Origin: Tepidibacillus_B infernus | GTDB taxonomy: Bacteria; Bacillota; Bacilli; Tepidibacillales; Tepidibacillaceae | Assembly (NCBI RefSeq): GCF_048898065.1 | Contig: NZ_JBLWFI010000001.1 | Span: 1,550,001-1,614,000, forward strand | Length of the DNA stretch: 64,000 bases | Reading direction: 5' to 3' | Notes under the pieces: model-generated | The model's database searches: none | Seen by the model: the letters and a program-made list of their open reading frames with translations, nothing else | Told to the model about the DNA's origin: nothing | Shown here: positions 17,301 to 26,658 of the stretch, piece after piece | Layout of the letters: each line of letters starts with the position of its first letter | Numbering within the stretch: position 1 is the stretch's first letter | Made by a program: the position numbers and the translations under genes

Positions 17301-18776
17301 CTATTTGCTCTGCAATTGTTCGACTAATTTTCTTCTTAATAGTTTTTTTGCAGCGTTTCGAGGGAGTTCGTCTACAAATGTAAAGGAGACGGGAACTTTA
17401 TATTTTGCAAGTCTTTCTTTACAAAACGAGATCAATTCTGCTTCCGTAACCTCTTGTCCTTCTTTTACTTTCACAAAGGCCACAGGGATTTGTCCCCATT
17501 TTGGATCAGATTGACCCACCACTCCAGCTTCTTCAATGGCTGGGTGTTCTAAGATGACCGATTCCACTTCGGCTGGGTAGATATTTTCTCCACCCGATAT
17601 GATTAAGTCCTTTCTCCGGTCAAGAACAAAGAGGAATCCATCTTGATCAAGATAACCTATATCACCAGTACGTAACCAACCATCATAGATTACTTCGTTT
17701 GTCGCTTGTTCATTTCCAAAATAGCCTTTTGTTACATTAAACCCTTTTACAACGATTTCCCCTGCTTCTCCTGCCTTCATTTCCCGATCTCCATCTACAA
17801 TTTTTATTTGTGATGGGAATAAGGGTTTACCGGCTGAACCCAATTTATCCAACATATACTCTGGTGCAAGGGTAACGATCTGCGAAGCGGTCTCTGTCAT
17901 TCCATAGGTTTGAAACACAGGAATCGCTAACTGTTTACTTTTGGCAAGTAATGGTTGAGGGATCGACCCGCCTCCTAAAAGGACACAGCGAAGGGACTCC
18001 GGATAAGAGGAGTCACCTAAATCCTCGATCATCTGAGAAAGCATGGTACTCACCACGGAAATAAGAGTCACTCGATCTTCTTTTATCGATTGATTCACCT
18101 TTTTCGCATCAAACTTTTTATGTAATACGACAGCAATCCCATAGACCACACTTCGAACCAAAATGGATAAACCACTGACATGGAAAAATGGTAGACAAGC
18201 TAACCAGCGATCATTCACATCTAATCCTAAATTTAGTGCAGAGCCAATTGCGCTCCACCAATGGTTACCATAGGTTAACATAACTCCCTTTGGTTTTCCT
18301 GTAGTACCCGATGTATACAAGATGGTAAAAGTCTGGTTTAAATCAATCTCAGTTTGAATGGCACCTTCAATTAGTTTGGTACGATAAAGTTCTTCTACAC
18401 GAACTACTGATAATCCCTTACCATTTGGTTCTGGAACTTGCTCCGCATATTCTTGATCAAAAAGTAAATAGTCTACTTTTGCATCTTGCAATTGATAAGC
18501 AATTTCTTGTCTGCTTAATCTTGTGTTTAAGGGAATCACCACTGCACCCACATAGGTTAAAGCATGAATGATTTCAACCGTATACAGGTCGTTATTTAGC
18601 AAGAAGGCCACATGGTCTCCTTTTTTCATGCCTAAACCATACATGCGATAAGCGAGCATTCGTACATTTTGGTGCAATTCAGAAAAGGTCCATGTCTGGC
18701 CTTCGATCTGTAATGCGATACGATTAGGGGTAAGCTCAGCTCTTTTATAAAGCCAATTCAACATCTTCTCTTCCAT
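17301..18776 (-). CDS. menE: o-Succinylbenzoate-CoA ligase (menaquinone biosynthesis)
   Basis: Activates o-succinylbenzoate to its CoA thioester through an acyl-adenylate. The ATP-binding motif TILYTSGTTGKPKGVML, the LRTGDIGYLDQDGF hinge region and the C-terminal catalytic Lys segment RNAAKKLLRRKL mark the adenylate-forming family. Last gene of menF-D-H-B-E. I use ATG 18776 nine bases after GTGAGG; GTG 18791 and ATG 18764 are alternatives. menC, next in B. subtilis, is absent here. Confidence 0.93.
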   Translation of the reverse strand: MEEKMLNWLYKRAELTPNRIALQIEGQTWTFSELHQNVRMLAYRMYGLGMKKGDHVAFLLNNDLYTVEIIHALTYVGAVVIPLNTRLSRQEIAYQLQDAKVDYLLFDQEYAEQVPEPNGKGLSVVRVEELYRTKLIEGAIQTEIDLNQTFTILYTSGTTGKPKGVMLTYGNHWWSAIGSALNLGLDVNDRWLACLPFFHVSGLSILVRSVVYGIAVVLHKKFDAKKVNQSIKEDRVTLISVVSTMLSQMIEDLGDSSYPESLRCVLLGGGSIPQPLLAKSKQLAIPVFQTYGMTETASQIVTLAPEYMLDKLGSAGKPLFPSQIKIVDGDREMKAGEAGEIVVKGFNVTKGYFGNEQATNEVIYDGWLRTGDIGYLDQDGFLFVLDRRKDLIISGGENIYPAEVESVILEHPAIEEAGVVGQSDPKWGQIPVAFVKVKEGQEVTEAELISFCKERLAKYKVPVSFTFVDELPRNAAKKLLRRKLVEQLQSK

Positions 18777-18799
18777 CTTCCTTGGCCTCACTTAATGGC

Positions 18800-19618
18800 T
18801 TATGGAAAACGTGGGAATTGCTTAAAGTCTGGATTTCTTTTTTCTTTAAAAGCATCGCGACCTTCTTTTGCTTCATCGGTCGTGTAGTAAAGAAGGGTTG
18901 CATCCCCAGCCAATTGCTGTATTCCAGCTAATCCATCTGTATCAGCATTAAAGGCTGCCTTTAAGAAGCGAAGAGCAGTTGGAGATTTTTCTAGCATTTC
19001 TTCACACCATTTAACCGTCTCTTCCTCTAGCTTTTCAAGAGGTACAACTGTGTTGACCAAACCCATTTCTAAAGCCTCTTGAGCGTTATATTGGCGACAT
19101 AAGAACCAGATTTCTTTTGCTTTTTTGTGACCAACAATTCGAGCTAGATAGCCTGCACCATAACCAGCATCAAAGCTACCTACTTTAGGTCCTGTTTGTC
19201 CGAAGATGGCATTATCTGCGGCAATCGTTAAGTCACAAACAACATGTAACACATGGCCACCTCCAATTGCATATCCAGCAACCATTGCAACCACAGGTTT
19301 TGGAATGACACGGATCAAACGCTGCAAGTCAAGCACATTTAAACGAGGGATTTGATCATCACCTACATAACCACCATGACCACGTACCTTTTGGTCACCA
19401 CCTGAACAGAATGCTTGATCACCTGCTCCTGTTAAAATGATGACACCGATTTTGGAATCATCCCTGGCATAGGCAAAGGCATCGATCATCTCCATCACTG
19501 TTTTTGGACGAAATGCATTTCGCACTTCAGGACGGTTGATCGTAATTTTTGCAATTCCATTGTATGTCTCATACAGAATGTCTTCATATTCCCTTTCTTT
19601 TACCCACTCAATAACCAT
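18800..19618 (-). CDS. menB: 1,4-Dihydroxy-2-naphthoyl-CoA synthase
   Basis: Ring-closing crotonase-fold enzyme converting succinylbenzoyl-CoA to DHNA-CoA. 272 residues. Oxyanion-hole segments are AFCSGGDQKVRG and AGYAIGGGHVLHVVCDL; the YGAGYLARIVGHKKAKE stretch is highly conserved in MenB. Strong AAAGGAGG site before ATG. It overlaps the end of menH by 11 bases. Confidence 0.96.
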   Translation of the reverse strand: MVIEWVKEREYEDILYETYNGIAKITINRPEVRNAFRPKTVMEMIDAFAYARDDSKIGVIILTGAGDQAFCSGGDQKVRGHGGYVGDDQIPRLNVLDLQRLIRVIPKPVVAMVAGYAIGGGHVLHVVCDLTIAADNAIFGQTGPKVGSFDAGYGAGYLARIVGHKKAKEIWFLCRQYNAQEALEMGLVNTVVPLEKLEEETVKWCEEMLEKSPTALRFLKAAFNADTDGLAGIQQLAGDATLLYYTTDEAKEGRDAFKEKRNPDFKQFPRFP

Positions 19619-20447
19619 TATAATAATCCTCCTTTGTTTTATGTAATGCCAAATGATTCTTTAAAATATTGATATATTGAGCTGGTTGTTCAAGATGAAC
19701 GGTATGACCAGCATGTTCAACAATAATATGTTTGCTATCCCTCAATCGATTAGCCATTTGCTGCCCAATTCGGCAAAACTTCTCATCCTTTTCTCCCGTT
19801 ATGATTAGAACGGGGAGCTCAAACTGTGATAAATGATCCCACCATGACGGTTGTTGACCTGTCCCCATTCCGCGAAGACTATTTGCAAGGCCTAGAGGAT
19901 TATTTTTTAGCCGATTAAAACGAATTCGTTGTTGAACTTCTTTTGGCAATTGTTTTTGCGTTGAGAAAAGTGGGATATTTCCCCAATAATCTACAAAAGC
20001 CTCAATCCCTTTCTCTTCGATAAAATCAGCTAAAATCCTATCCTTGTTTCTTCTCTCCTCTCTTTCCTCCTTTGAGTCAATTCCTGGAGATGCACTTTCT
20101 AAGATTAAAGAAAAAACGCGATCAGGATACTTGATGGCAAATGTTAATGCCAATCTTCCCCCCATAGAATAACCTAAAAGATGTGTTTTTTCTACGTTTA
20201 GCTGATTTAATAACTGATGCAAATCATCGCTAATCTGTTCAATATCATAGTGATTTGGATCACTAGGGCTATCTGATTGCCCATGGCCTAAAATATCTAC
20301 CAGCACCAGTTGATAGAAAGGACTTAGAGCTTGAATCAAAGGTTCCCAGTTTTCCATTGACCCAGTAAATCCATGAAGGAGCATCAAGGTAGGACCTTGT
20401 CCAACCACCTTAACATGATAGTAAATCTGGTTAACCTCGATTCTCAT
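19608..20447 (-). CDS. menH: SHCHC synthase, alpha/beta hydrolase
   Basis: Eliminates pyruvate from SEPHCHC in menaquinone synthesis. 279 residues from ATG 20447: HGFTGSMENW (oxyanion region), nucleophile elbow LGYSMGGRLAL, acid in TGEKDEKF, His in EHAGHTVHLE. The start lies 17 bases inside menD, which ends at 20431, implying coupled translation; a longer open frame upstream to 20558 only duplicates menD sequence in another frame. Confidence 0.93.
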   Translation of the reverse strand: MRIEVNQIYYHVKVVGQGPTLMLLHGFTGSMENWEPLIQALSPFYQLVLVDILGHGQSDSPSDPNHYDIEQISDDLHQLLNQLNVEKTHLLGYSMGGRLALTFAIKYPDRVFSLILESASPGIDSKEEREERRNKDRILADFIEEKGIEAFVDYWGNIPLFSTQKQLPKEVQQRIRFNRLKNNPLGLANSLRGMGTGQQPSWWDHLSQFELPVLIITGEKDEKFCRIGQQMANRLRDSKHIIVEHAGHTVHLEQPAQYINILKNHLALHKTKEDYYNGY

Positions 20448-22203
20448 CCTGATCAACCTGCACTTTCCATTTTGAAATCTTTTCAGATAAAGAATGCCAA
20501 AGCTTCCGATGAAGTTGCTCATTTTCCTGACGATTCGTAAGGATTTCGATAACATCAAGCCCTACGGTTGAGAGACTTTGATTTACGGCTAGACGGAATT
20601 CTTGCCAATCCTTGATTCGCTTATAACGTCCGCCATACATCTTCACCACATGTTCAAATTCCAAATCTAGTGGCGTACCAAACAACAATTCAAAATGCTT
20701 CTCTTGTTTGGATTGCGGTAAAAAGGAGAAAATTCCTCCACCATTATTGTTAATTAAGACAATGGTTGCATTTAATTGATGCAGCTTAGCAGCTAGCAAT
20801 CCATTTAGATCATGATAAAAGGATAGATCGCCAATCACTAAAACTAAAGGAGAACCTGACACAGTTGCTCCTAATGCACTAGAGACAACCCCATCGATTC
20901 CATTGGCTCCTCGATTAGCCATCGTTCGTAGTGGCTTATCCGTGTTAGCCAAAAAGGTATCCAAATCTCTAACAGGCATACTATTTCCAACAAAGAGAAT
21001 TGCATGTTCTGGAAGAAGCTGCTGTAGTTCAATGACGACCTGTCCCTCAAATAAGGATTCCATCTTACCAAAGGTTTGCATATGGGACTGACTGATTTCA
21101 TTTAATTGCTTCCATTTTGTCCCCCATAATGAAGGTTCTTTTTGTTTTTCTAGATACTCAGCAAGCGAGTAACTAAAACGGATTGGATCTGCATAAATCA
21201 TTTTGGATGCCATCAGGGTTGGTTCTCGCCAGCCTTGATCTTGGTCAATAATGATTTGACGTGCCTCTGAATGGTGTTGTATATACTGTAACAATGCTTT
21301 TGAAATCGGCATTGCCCCAAAACGGAGAATCAACTCTGGTTTAAAGCTCGTTTTTACTTCGTCATTGCGTAAAAAGGAATCATAGCTATCGATCACCCAT
21401 TGCTTGCTATGGCTCCCCGTGCGAAGAGGTGACAATGGATCAGCTAAAATTGGAAACTGAAGCTTATCTGCTAATCGTGTAAGAGCTTGACTAAGTTCAA
21501 GGTGATCTTCAGGACCACAAATAATCAAACCATTCTCAACTTCCTGCAGCTCTTCTGCTAGAAGCTTAAGTTCATCACTGCTTAGTTCTAGATTCCCTTT
21601 CGTCACTTTTATGTATGGTTTCCCTTCACTTCTACCCTTTTCCCATAAATTTTGTAAATCTAAGTTGGGAACAAGAGGTTCACGCAAAGGAAAATTAAGA
21701 TGAACAACTCCCGCTGGCCCATTTGCCGCCATTGCTACTGCTCTTCCAGCCATCGTACGAACATAATGTAACATAGAGAACGTGCTCTCCGGTAAGGCCA
21801 TGTCAACAAACCATTTTGCATATTTTCCATATAAATGAATTTGATCAATCGCCTGAGGAGCCCCTACATCCCTTAATTCATGAGGACGGTCTGCCGTTAA
21901 AACAAGTAAAGGAATTCTAGATTGATATGCTTCAACAATAGCTGGCAAATAGTTCGCAGTTGCAGTCCCAGATGTACTAAGTAGTACGATAGGTTTTCTC
22001 ATTTCTTTTGCCATCCCTAAAGCAAAGAAACCTGCAGATCGTTCATCAGCATGCATCCATACTTTAATCTTAGGGTGCTCTGCCATCAGGATGGCTAATG
22101 GTGTAGACCTTGATCCTGGGCTAACCACGACATCACAAATACCTAATCTTGCCAGTTCATCAACAAAAGATGCGAGATAATAGGTCATTGCCTCGTTACT
22201 CAT
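20431..22203 (-). CDS. menD: SEPHCHC synthase (ThDP-dependent)
   Basis: Adds a 2-oxoglutarate-derived unit to isochorismate using thiamine diphosphate. 590 residues: VVSPGSRSTPLA with catalytic Glu region at the N-terminal domain, LSTSGTATANYLPAIVEA, and the ThDP/Mg site GDLSFYHDLNGL with INNNGGGIFSFLP. Overlaps menF by 8 bases. Confidence 0.96.
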   Translation of the reverse strand: MSNEAMTYYLASFVDELARLGICDVVVSPGSRSTPLAILMAEHPKIKVWMHADERSAGFFALGMAKEMRKPIVLLSTSGTATANYLPAIVEAYQSRIPLLVLTADRPHELRDVGAPQAIDQIHLYGKYAKWFVDMALPESTFSMLHYVRTMAGRAVAMAANGPAGVVHLNFPLREPLVPNLDLQNLWEKGRSEGKPYIKVTKGNLELSSDELKLLAEELQEVENGLIICGPEDHLELSQALTRLADKLQFPILADPLSPLRTGSHSKQWVIDSYDSFLRNDEVKTSFKPELILRFGAMPISKALLQYIQHHSEARQIIIDQDQGWREPTLMASKMIYADPIRFSYSLAEYLEKQKEPSLWGTKWKQLNEISQSHMQTFGKMESLFEGQVVIELQQLLPEHAILFVGNSMPVRDLDTFLANTDKPLRTMANRGANGIDGVVSSALGATVSGSPLVLVIGDLSFYHDLNGLLAAKLHQLNATIVLINNNGGGIFSFLPQSKQEKHFELLFGTPLDLEFEHVVKMYGGRYKRIKDWQEFRLAVNQSLSTVGLDVIEILTNRQENEQLHRKLWHSLSEKISKWKVQVDQDENRG

Positions 22204-23614
22204 TTATTTTACCCCCAATTGCCGTTAACATTGGTTTAAATTTGATCATTGTTTCCTCATATTCACTTTCTGCAATTGAATCCTCAACGATTCCACACCC
22301 AGCAAACAATGAAGCCAAATGATGATAAATCATTCCAGAACGAATGGCCACTACAAATTCACCATTTCCCTGCCTATCTAACCAACCAACAGGAGCACCA
22401 TACCAACCCCGATCTAGAATCTCTTCTTTTCGAATCAATTCCATTGCTTGTTCTCTAGGGTACCCACCTAATGCAGGGGTAGGATGCAATCGCTCGACCA
22501 TGTCTAAGATTGAAGTGGAATCACTATATCCGACAATAGGGGTATATAGATGTTGAACATCTTTTAATTTATATAATATGGGTTCAGATGGAGTCACTAC
22601 CTTACTACACCCTTCTTCCATTGCAGATCGAATCATTTGTACCACAAGATCATGTTCATAGCGATTTTTACGATCATGTAGTAGTTGTTGGCCTAATTCT
22701 ACATCTTGTTCAATGGTTTTTCCACGACGGATGGTTCCTGCTAAGCAAGTGGTTAAGAGTTGATTCCCTTCTTTTTTCACCAATCTTTCAGGTGAAGCAC
22801 CAATAAAACATTTTTCTCCATTCTCTATCGCAAAAATATAGCTTGCCGGTTGCTGTTCGCGTAAACGATAAAGGATATCTTCTGCTAGAATTGTATCGGT
22901 TGCTTGAAGCTGAAGTTCACGGGCTAAAACGACTTTCTCTAAGCGGCCTTGTTGAATCTGATGAGTAGCCTTCCTTACAGAATGTATCCATGATTCAGGT
23001 TCAACCTCTTGGATCATTGTCTTGTAAGACTGATCTTTTTCACAATCCAAGCTTTCTTCTTTCTCTTTTAGTAACGTGTTTAATTCATTCTCTAGCTTCA
23101 TTGCAGTTTGCTCGGGATCATCATTTTCAGCAACTTGAAGATTGATAGTTAACCAGCTATCTCCTCTTAAATGGGTTAACATAAAGGCAGGTAAAAACAT
23201 CATTCCATCTTTAAATTCTTGCCATAAACTTGATTTAGGTTTGTAAGGATCAAAAGAAAAACCACCAAGCAAAAGAGGGCCTGTTCCTATTACGCTACCC
23301 TCAGACTCATCATTTAATATGATCTGATCTAACAATTTCGTCCATTTTTCCTTTACAGTTTGAAAGCGCATCTCTTTTTCTGCTTCGATTACATAGATAT
23401 TTCCAACCCCAACAATAGACATCTCACCTGATGGGTCTGACCAAAAAAGTCGTTGTCCAAAAAATAACTCTGCTCCATTTCTAAAAAAATGTAATGGATC
23501 TATGGGTTCAATTTTTTTAACGTAAGATATAATGAAGGCTCTTCCCGTTTGTTGTGAATTCTTAATTCCATCATAAATCCATTTGGGATATATATTTTTG
23601 TTGGTTGTGATCAT
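22196..23614 (-). CDS. menF: Isochorismate synthase
   Basis: First committed step of menaquinone synthesis, chorismate to isochorismate, Mg-dependent. 472 residues; the C-terminal chorismate-binding domain has KVVLARELQLQ, SPERLVKKEGN, LHPTPALGGYPRE and the end segment AGCGIVEDSIAESEYEET. ATG is preceded by AATGGAGGA. First gene of the operon. Confidence 0.95.
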   Translation of the reverse strand: MITTNKNIYPKWIYDGIKNSQQTGRAFIISYVKKIEPIDPLHFFRNGAELFFGQRLFWSDPSGEMSIVGVGNIYVIEAEKEMRFQTVKEKWTKLLDQIILNDESEGSVIGTGPLLLGGFSFDPYKPKSSLWQEFKDGMMFLPAFMLTHLRGDSWLTINLQVAENDDPEQTAMKLENELNTLLKEKEESLDCEKDQSYKTMIQEVEPESWIHSVRKATHQIQQGRLEKVVLARELQLQATDTILAEDILYRLREQQPASYIFAIENGEKCFIGASPERLVKKEGNQLLTTCLAGTIRRGKTIEQDVELGQQLLHDRKNRYEHDLVVQMIRSAMEEGCSKVVTPSEPILYKLKDVQHLYTPIVGYSDSTSILDMVERLHPTPALGGYPREQAMELIRKEEILDRGWYGAPVGWLDRQGNGEFVVAIRSGMIYHHLASLFAGCGIVEDSIAESEYEETMIKFKPMLTAIGGKINE

Positions 23615-23773
23615 AAGAATCCTCCATTACTAAAAAAATGAATGGACGTTCATTTCTTCTATTATTATATATGTAATTGATCTCATTGAAAAGGATTGAC
23701 TTCAACAAGTAGATAAATGATAAACTTAAAGATATCATTTGAAATGTCTTACATCTAACTGGAGGTCTTAACG

Positions 23774-24160
23774 ATGGATCTTATCCAACATACCATTCAT
23801 GCAGCATTAGGGATTGAAATTGTAAAATTAGAACAAGACCAAGTGGTTTTAAGTATGCCTGTTGGTCCTAATACAAGACAACCCATGGGTTACCTTCACG
23901 GTGGTGCTTCTGTCGTTCTTGCTGAATCAGCTGCAAGTATTGGAACAATGCTCAATATCAATCAAGAAACGGAAGCTGCATTTGGGATTGAGATCAATGC
24001 GAATCATCTTCGTAGTAAAAAAGACGGAATTGTTTATGCAACAGCAACCCCTGTACATAAAGGAAAGACCATGATGGTTTGGCAGATCGATATTACAGAT
24101 GAAGAAAATAAAAAAGTTTGTGTTTCCCGATGCACTGTGGCCATCGTCGCTAAAAGATAA
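23774..24160 (+). CDS. menI: Hotdog thioesterase, probable DHNA-CoA thioesterase
   Basis: 128-residue PaaI/YuxO-type hotdog protein: HQ-like RQPMGYLHGGASVVLAESAAS contains the catalytic region and EINANHLRSKKDG the central strand. In B. subtilis YuxO/MenI hydrolyses DHNA-CoA, the step missing from menFDHBE; divergent placement next to menF supports this role. Family members with other acyl-CoA substrates look similar. TGGAGG site 7 bases before ATG. Between 23636 and 23654 lies an AATGAA-N6-TTCATT dyad, a possible TetR-type operator. Confidence 0.82.
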   Translation: MDLIQHTIHAALGIEIVKLEQDQVVLSMPVGPNTRQPMGYLHGGASVVLAESAASIGTMLNINQETEAAFGIEINANHLRSKKDGIVYATATPVHKGKTMMVWQIDITDEENKKVCVSRCTVAIVAKR

Positions 24161-24263
24161 TCCTTATCCCATATTTATGATTTTATTTTCTCTATCTATC
24201 TTTTTTTCAACATGTTACACTATAATTATAGTGATAACATTTAAAATAATGAGGTGAAATTTG

Positions 24264-25292
24264 ATGAAATACCGCCAGTTACCAGGAAACGATTTTAAAG
24301 TGTCTGAAGTAGGGTTTGGGGTCTGGACTGTTGCTACCAAATGGTGGGGTGTGACAGATGAAGAATTGGGAAAGAAACTTTTACGTTCTGCTTATGAAGA
24401 TTACGGAATCAATTTCTTCGATACAGCGGATGTTTATGGGAATGGACGTGGTGAAACGATCATCGCTGAAGCATTAAAGGATAAACGCCATAACTTATTT
24501 TTTGCAACAAAAGGTGGTTATGATATTTATACCAACCGCGGTGAGAGAACTGGACACTCTGAATTGCCTCAAGATTGGCGCCCTGAATCAATGCGTCGTT
24601 CACTAGAAGAAAGTCTAAAACGACTACAAACAGACTACATTGACCTTTATCAATTACATAATGCAAGAATGAGTACGATTCAAAGTGACCTTGTTCTGGA
24701 AACACTAGAACGATTTAAAGAAGAAGGTAAAATTCGCTTTTATGGTGTTGCCTTAGGCCCTGATATTGGTTGGAAAGATGAAGGACTTGCCGCAATTGAA
24801 AAATATGATGTGGTTCATGTGATCAATAATATTCTAGAACAAGATCCTGCAAGAGACTTTTTCCCTTATGCAGATCAACATCAAACTTCCCTTATTGTTA
24901 GGGTTCCACATGCCTCAGGTCTGTTAGATGGTACTTATGATCCTGACAAACATTTTGATAAAAGCGATCATCGTAATCATCGCCCAATAGAATGGATGAA
25001 AGCAGGATTAGATGTTGTACGAGAGCTTAAGCCTTTGTATCAAGAAAAAGATCGTACGATTGGCCAGTTGGCTATTCTTTTTTCCTTAGCTAGACCTTCT
25101 GTGAAATCGGTCTTCCCTAACATTACTAATGAAGAGAATTTAAAGGAGTTTTCCGAGAGTTCAGATAAACAACCTCTCACTCAAGAGGAAATGGATAGAA
25201 TTGAATCCCTATGGGTCAATGGCTATGCAGAAAGATTGGCTCAACCATTTGCCAACAGCAAAAACAAACCCGCTAAACTTGTTGAAGAATAA
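24264..25292 (+). CDS. Aldo/keto reductase
   Basis: 342 residues, NADPH-dependent carbonyl reductase fold. Catalytic tetrad visible: Asp and Tyr in FFDTADVYGNGRGE, Lys in FFATKGGYD, His in DLYQLHNARMS. The C-terminal GQLAILFSLARPSVKSVFPN is the cofactor-binding loop. Physiological substrate unknown. GAGGTGAAATTTG leads to ATG 24264 rather than TTG 24261. Single gene with terminator. Confidence 0.9.
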   Translation: MKYRQLPGNDFKVSEVGFGVWTVATKWWGVTDEELGKKLLRSAYEDYGINFFDTADVYGNGRGETIIAEALKDKRHNLFFATKGGYDIYTNRGERTGHSELPQDWRPESMRRSLEESLKRLQTDYIDLYQLHNARMSTIQSDLVLETLERFKEEGKIRFYGVALGPDIGWKDEGLAAIEKYDVVHVINNILEQDPARDFFPYADQHQTSLIVRVPHASGLLDGTYDPDKHFDKSDHRNHRPIEWMKAGLDVVRELKPLYQEKDRTIGQLAILFSLARPSVKSVFPNITNEENLKEFSESSDKQPLTQEEMDRIESLWVNGYAERLAQPFANSKNKPAKLVEE

Positions 25293-25306
25293 TAGAATAC
25301 AAATAT

Positions 25307-25331
25307 ACCCACCAAAAAGGTGGGTTTTATT
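25307..25331 (+). terminator. Terminator of aldo/keto reductase gene
   Basis: ACCCACC-AAAAA-GGTGGGT followed by TTTATTTT. Confidence 0.88.
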
Positions 25332-25442
25332 TTATATCATAATTGTCATCAAATCTTTACATTTTTATTGGATTTGTACAACAAAGAAAAGCTAAAATCA
25401 AATATACTTTTTTATAGAAATAAAAAAAAGCAGGGAGAGTAG

Positions 25443-25916
25443 ATGATGGAACAAAAATTCTTTGTCACTTGCCTAATGGTGAAAAATGGAGAAATCCTCA
25501 TGCTTCAGAAGGAAAAAGGCCGCCATATCGGTTCTTGGCTTTTTCCTGGGGGAGAAATCAAAGATCATGAAAGCCCATTAGATACGGTAAAAAGAGAGAT
25601 TCTGCGAGATACAGGTCTAAGCTTAAACAACCTAGAATTAAGGGGAATTGTTCACTTTATGATGCAGCCAAATCCTGAAGATGATGTTCTAGCAAAAACA
25701 ACATTGTATGTATTTTATTCAGAGGATTTCTCTGGAGAACAAACCGCTTCAAATAAAGGAAAACTAGAATGGATCCCTTTAGACGAGATTTGGGATCGAC
25801 CAGTAGGCAGAAATGATAAACTGTTTGTCCCGCCAATGCTAGAAAAACAACAAGTAACTTTTGCTAGATTTTATCATAATCGAGATAAAACGCTTGTACG
25901 TTATCTCATTGATTAA
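25443..25916 (+). CDS. Nudix hydrolase with variant box
   Basis: 157 residues. The box GGEIKDHESPLDTVKREILRD keeps the Gly and first Glu and RE, but the canonical EE pair of REx2EE is Arg-Asp here (REILRDTGL). The second Glu to Asp change could still bind Mg; the first Glu to Arg would alter metal binding. Substrate unknown. GGGAGAG site before tandem ATGs. Confidence 0.83.
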   Translation: MMEQKFFVTCLMVKNGEILMLQKEKGRHIGSWLFPGGEIKDHESPLDTVKREILRDTGLSLNNLELRGIVHFMMQPNPEDDVLAKTTLYVFYSEDFSGEQTASNKGKLEWIPLDEIWDRPVGRNDKLFVPPMLEKQQVTFARFYHNRDKTLVRYLID

Positions 25917-25918
25917 TA

Positions 25919-26485
25919 CTACAATCTATTGATACCACAAGGGATGATTTTAAAATCATCCCTTTTTGTTTGAAATAAACGAAGAGGTTTCCCTAGCTTA
26001 AATTCCTTTCTTCGTAAAAGTTCTTGATATTCTCCTACTTCTGGCTCTTTAACATATGGCAACTTTTGCAAAGCCTTAATTGAGCGTAGATTTTCTTGAT
26101 CGACAAAAAATAAAACGACTTCTATATTCATTTCTTCAAAAGTGTCATTTAAGACCTTTTCTTTCAGTTGTTGATTAAATCCTTTTCCCCAGTCTCTTTT
26201 TCTAATCCATGTACCCATTTCTGCTACACGATTTTCCTCATCAATCTTTAGAAGAAAAACACCACCAATCATTTCCCCGTTCTGATTCCAAATGGTTCGA
26301 TGATAGGCTTGCCCTACCCATTCTAACCATTCCATCTGCTTTAGCCATTCTGTATAAGCTAGATAAGAGAACAAGGGGAGATCCAAATATCTTTTAACCT
26401 CTTCTTTTTTTAGGTAGTTGTACATGTTTACTGCCCATTCCCATTGAAAGGGCTTAAACAGAAGTTGATTTTTAGCTACCACCAT
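25919..26485 (-). CDS. GNAT-family acetyltransferase
   Basis: 188 residues: LFKPFQWEWAVNMYNYLKK, GGVFLLKIDEENRVAEMGTW and KRDWGKGFNQQLKEKVL, the last being the acetyl-CoA pyrophosphate loop (variant R/QxxGxG/A), then VDQENLRSIKAL. RimJ/RimL-like. Convergent with the Nudix gene; the shared terminator hairpin lies within its last codons. Confidence 0.78.
   Translation of the reverse strand: MVVAKNQLLFKPFQWEWAVNMYNYLKKEEVKRYLDLPLFSYLAYTEWLKQMEWLEWVGQAYHRTIWNQNGEMIGGVFLLKIDEENRVAEMGTWIRKRDWGKGFNQQLKEKVLNDTFEEMNIEVVLFFVDQENLRSIKALQKLPYVKEPEVGEYQELLRRKEFKLGKPLRLFQTKRDDFKIIPCGINRL
25939..25968. terminator. Bidirectional terminator
   Basis: AAGGGATGATTT/AAATCATCCCTT followed by TTT; serves the convergent Nudix and GNAT genes. 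Confidence 0.85.
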
Positions 26486-26658
26486 TTCTTTTCACCATCA
26501 ACGATAGATTTTATGCTTTTTTAGTATAAACCACATAAACCGTATCTTTTCTTTTCGCATAAACTATAAAAAAACATCATGATTGGATTTGTATTTATTA
26601 TAACAATCGTATTTATCTTACCATAAAAGTGTAACGAATAGGAAAAGGAGGGGATATA

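Noticed and set aside
20447..20558. N-terminal extension of MenH upstream of ATG 20447
   Set aside because: It is the menD coding region read in another frame; family MenH proteins start near the chosen ATG.
23636..23654. AATGAA-N6-TTCATT dyad as a firm FadR/TetR operator for men genes
   Set aside because: Only the outer hexamers are symmetric, and no regulator gene is nearby; kept as a remark only.
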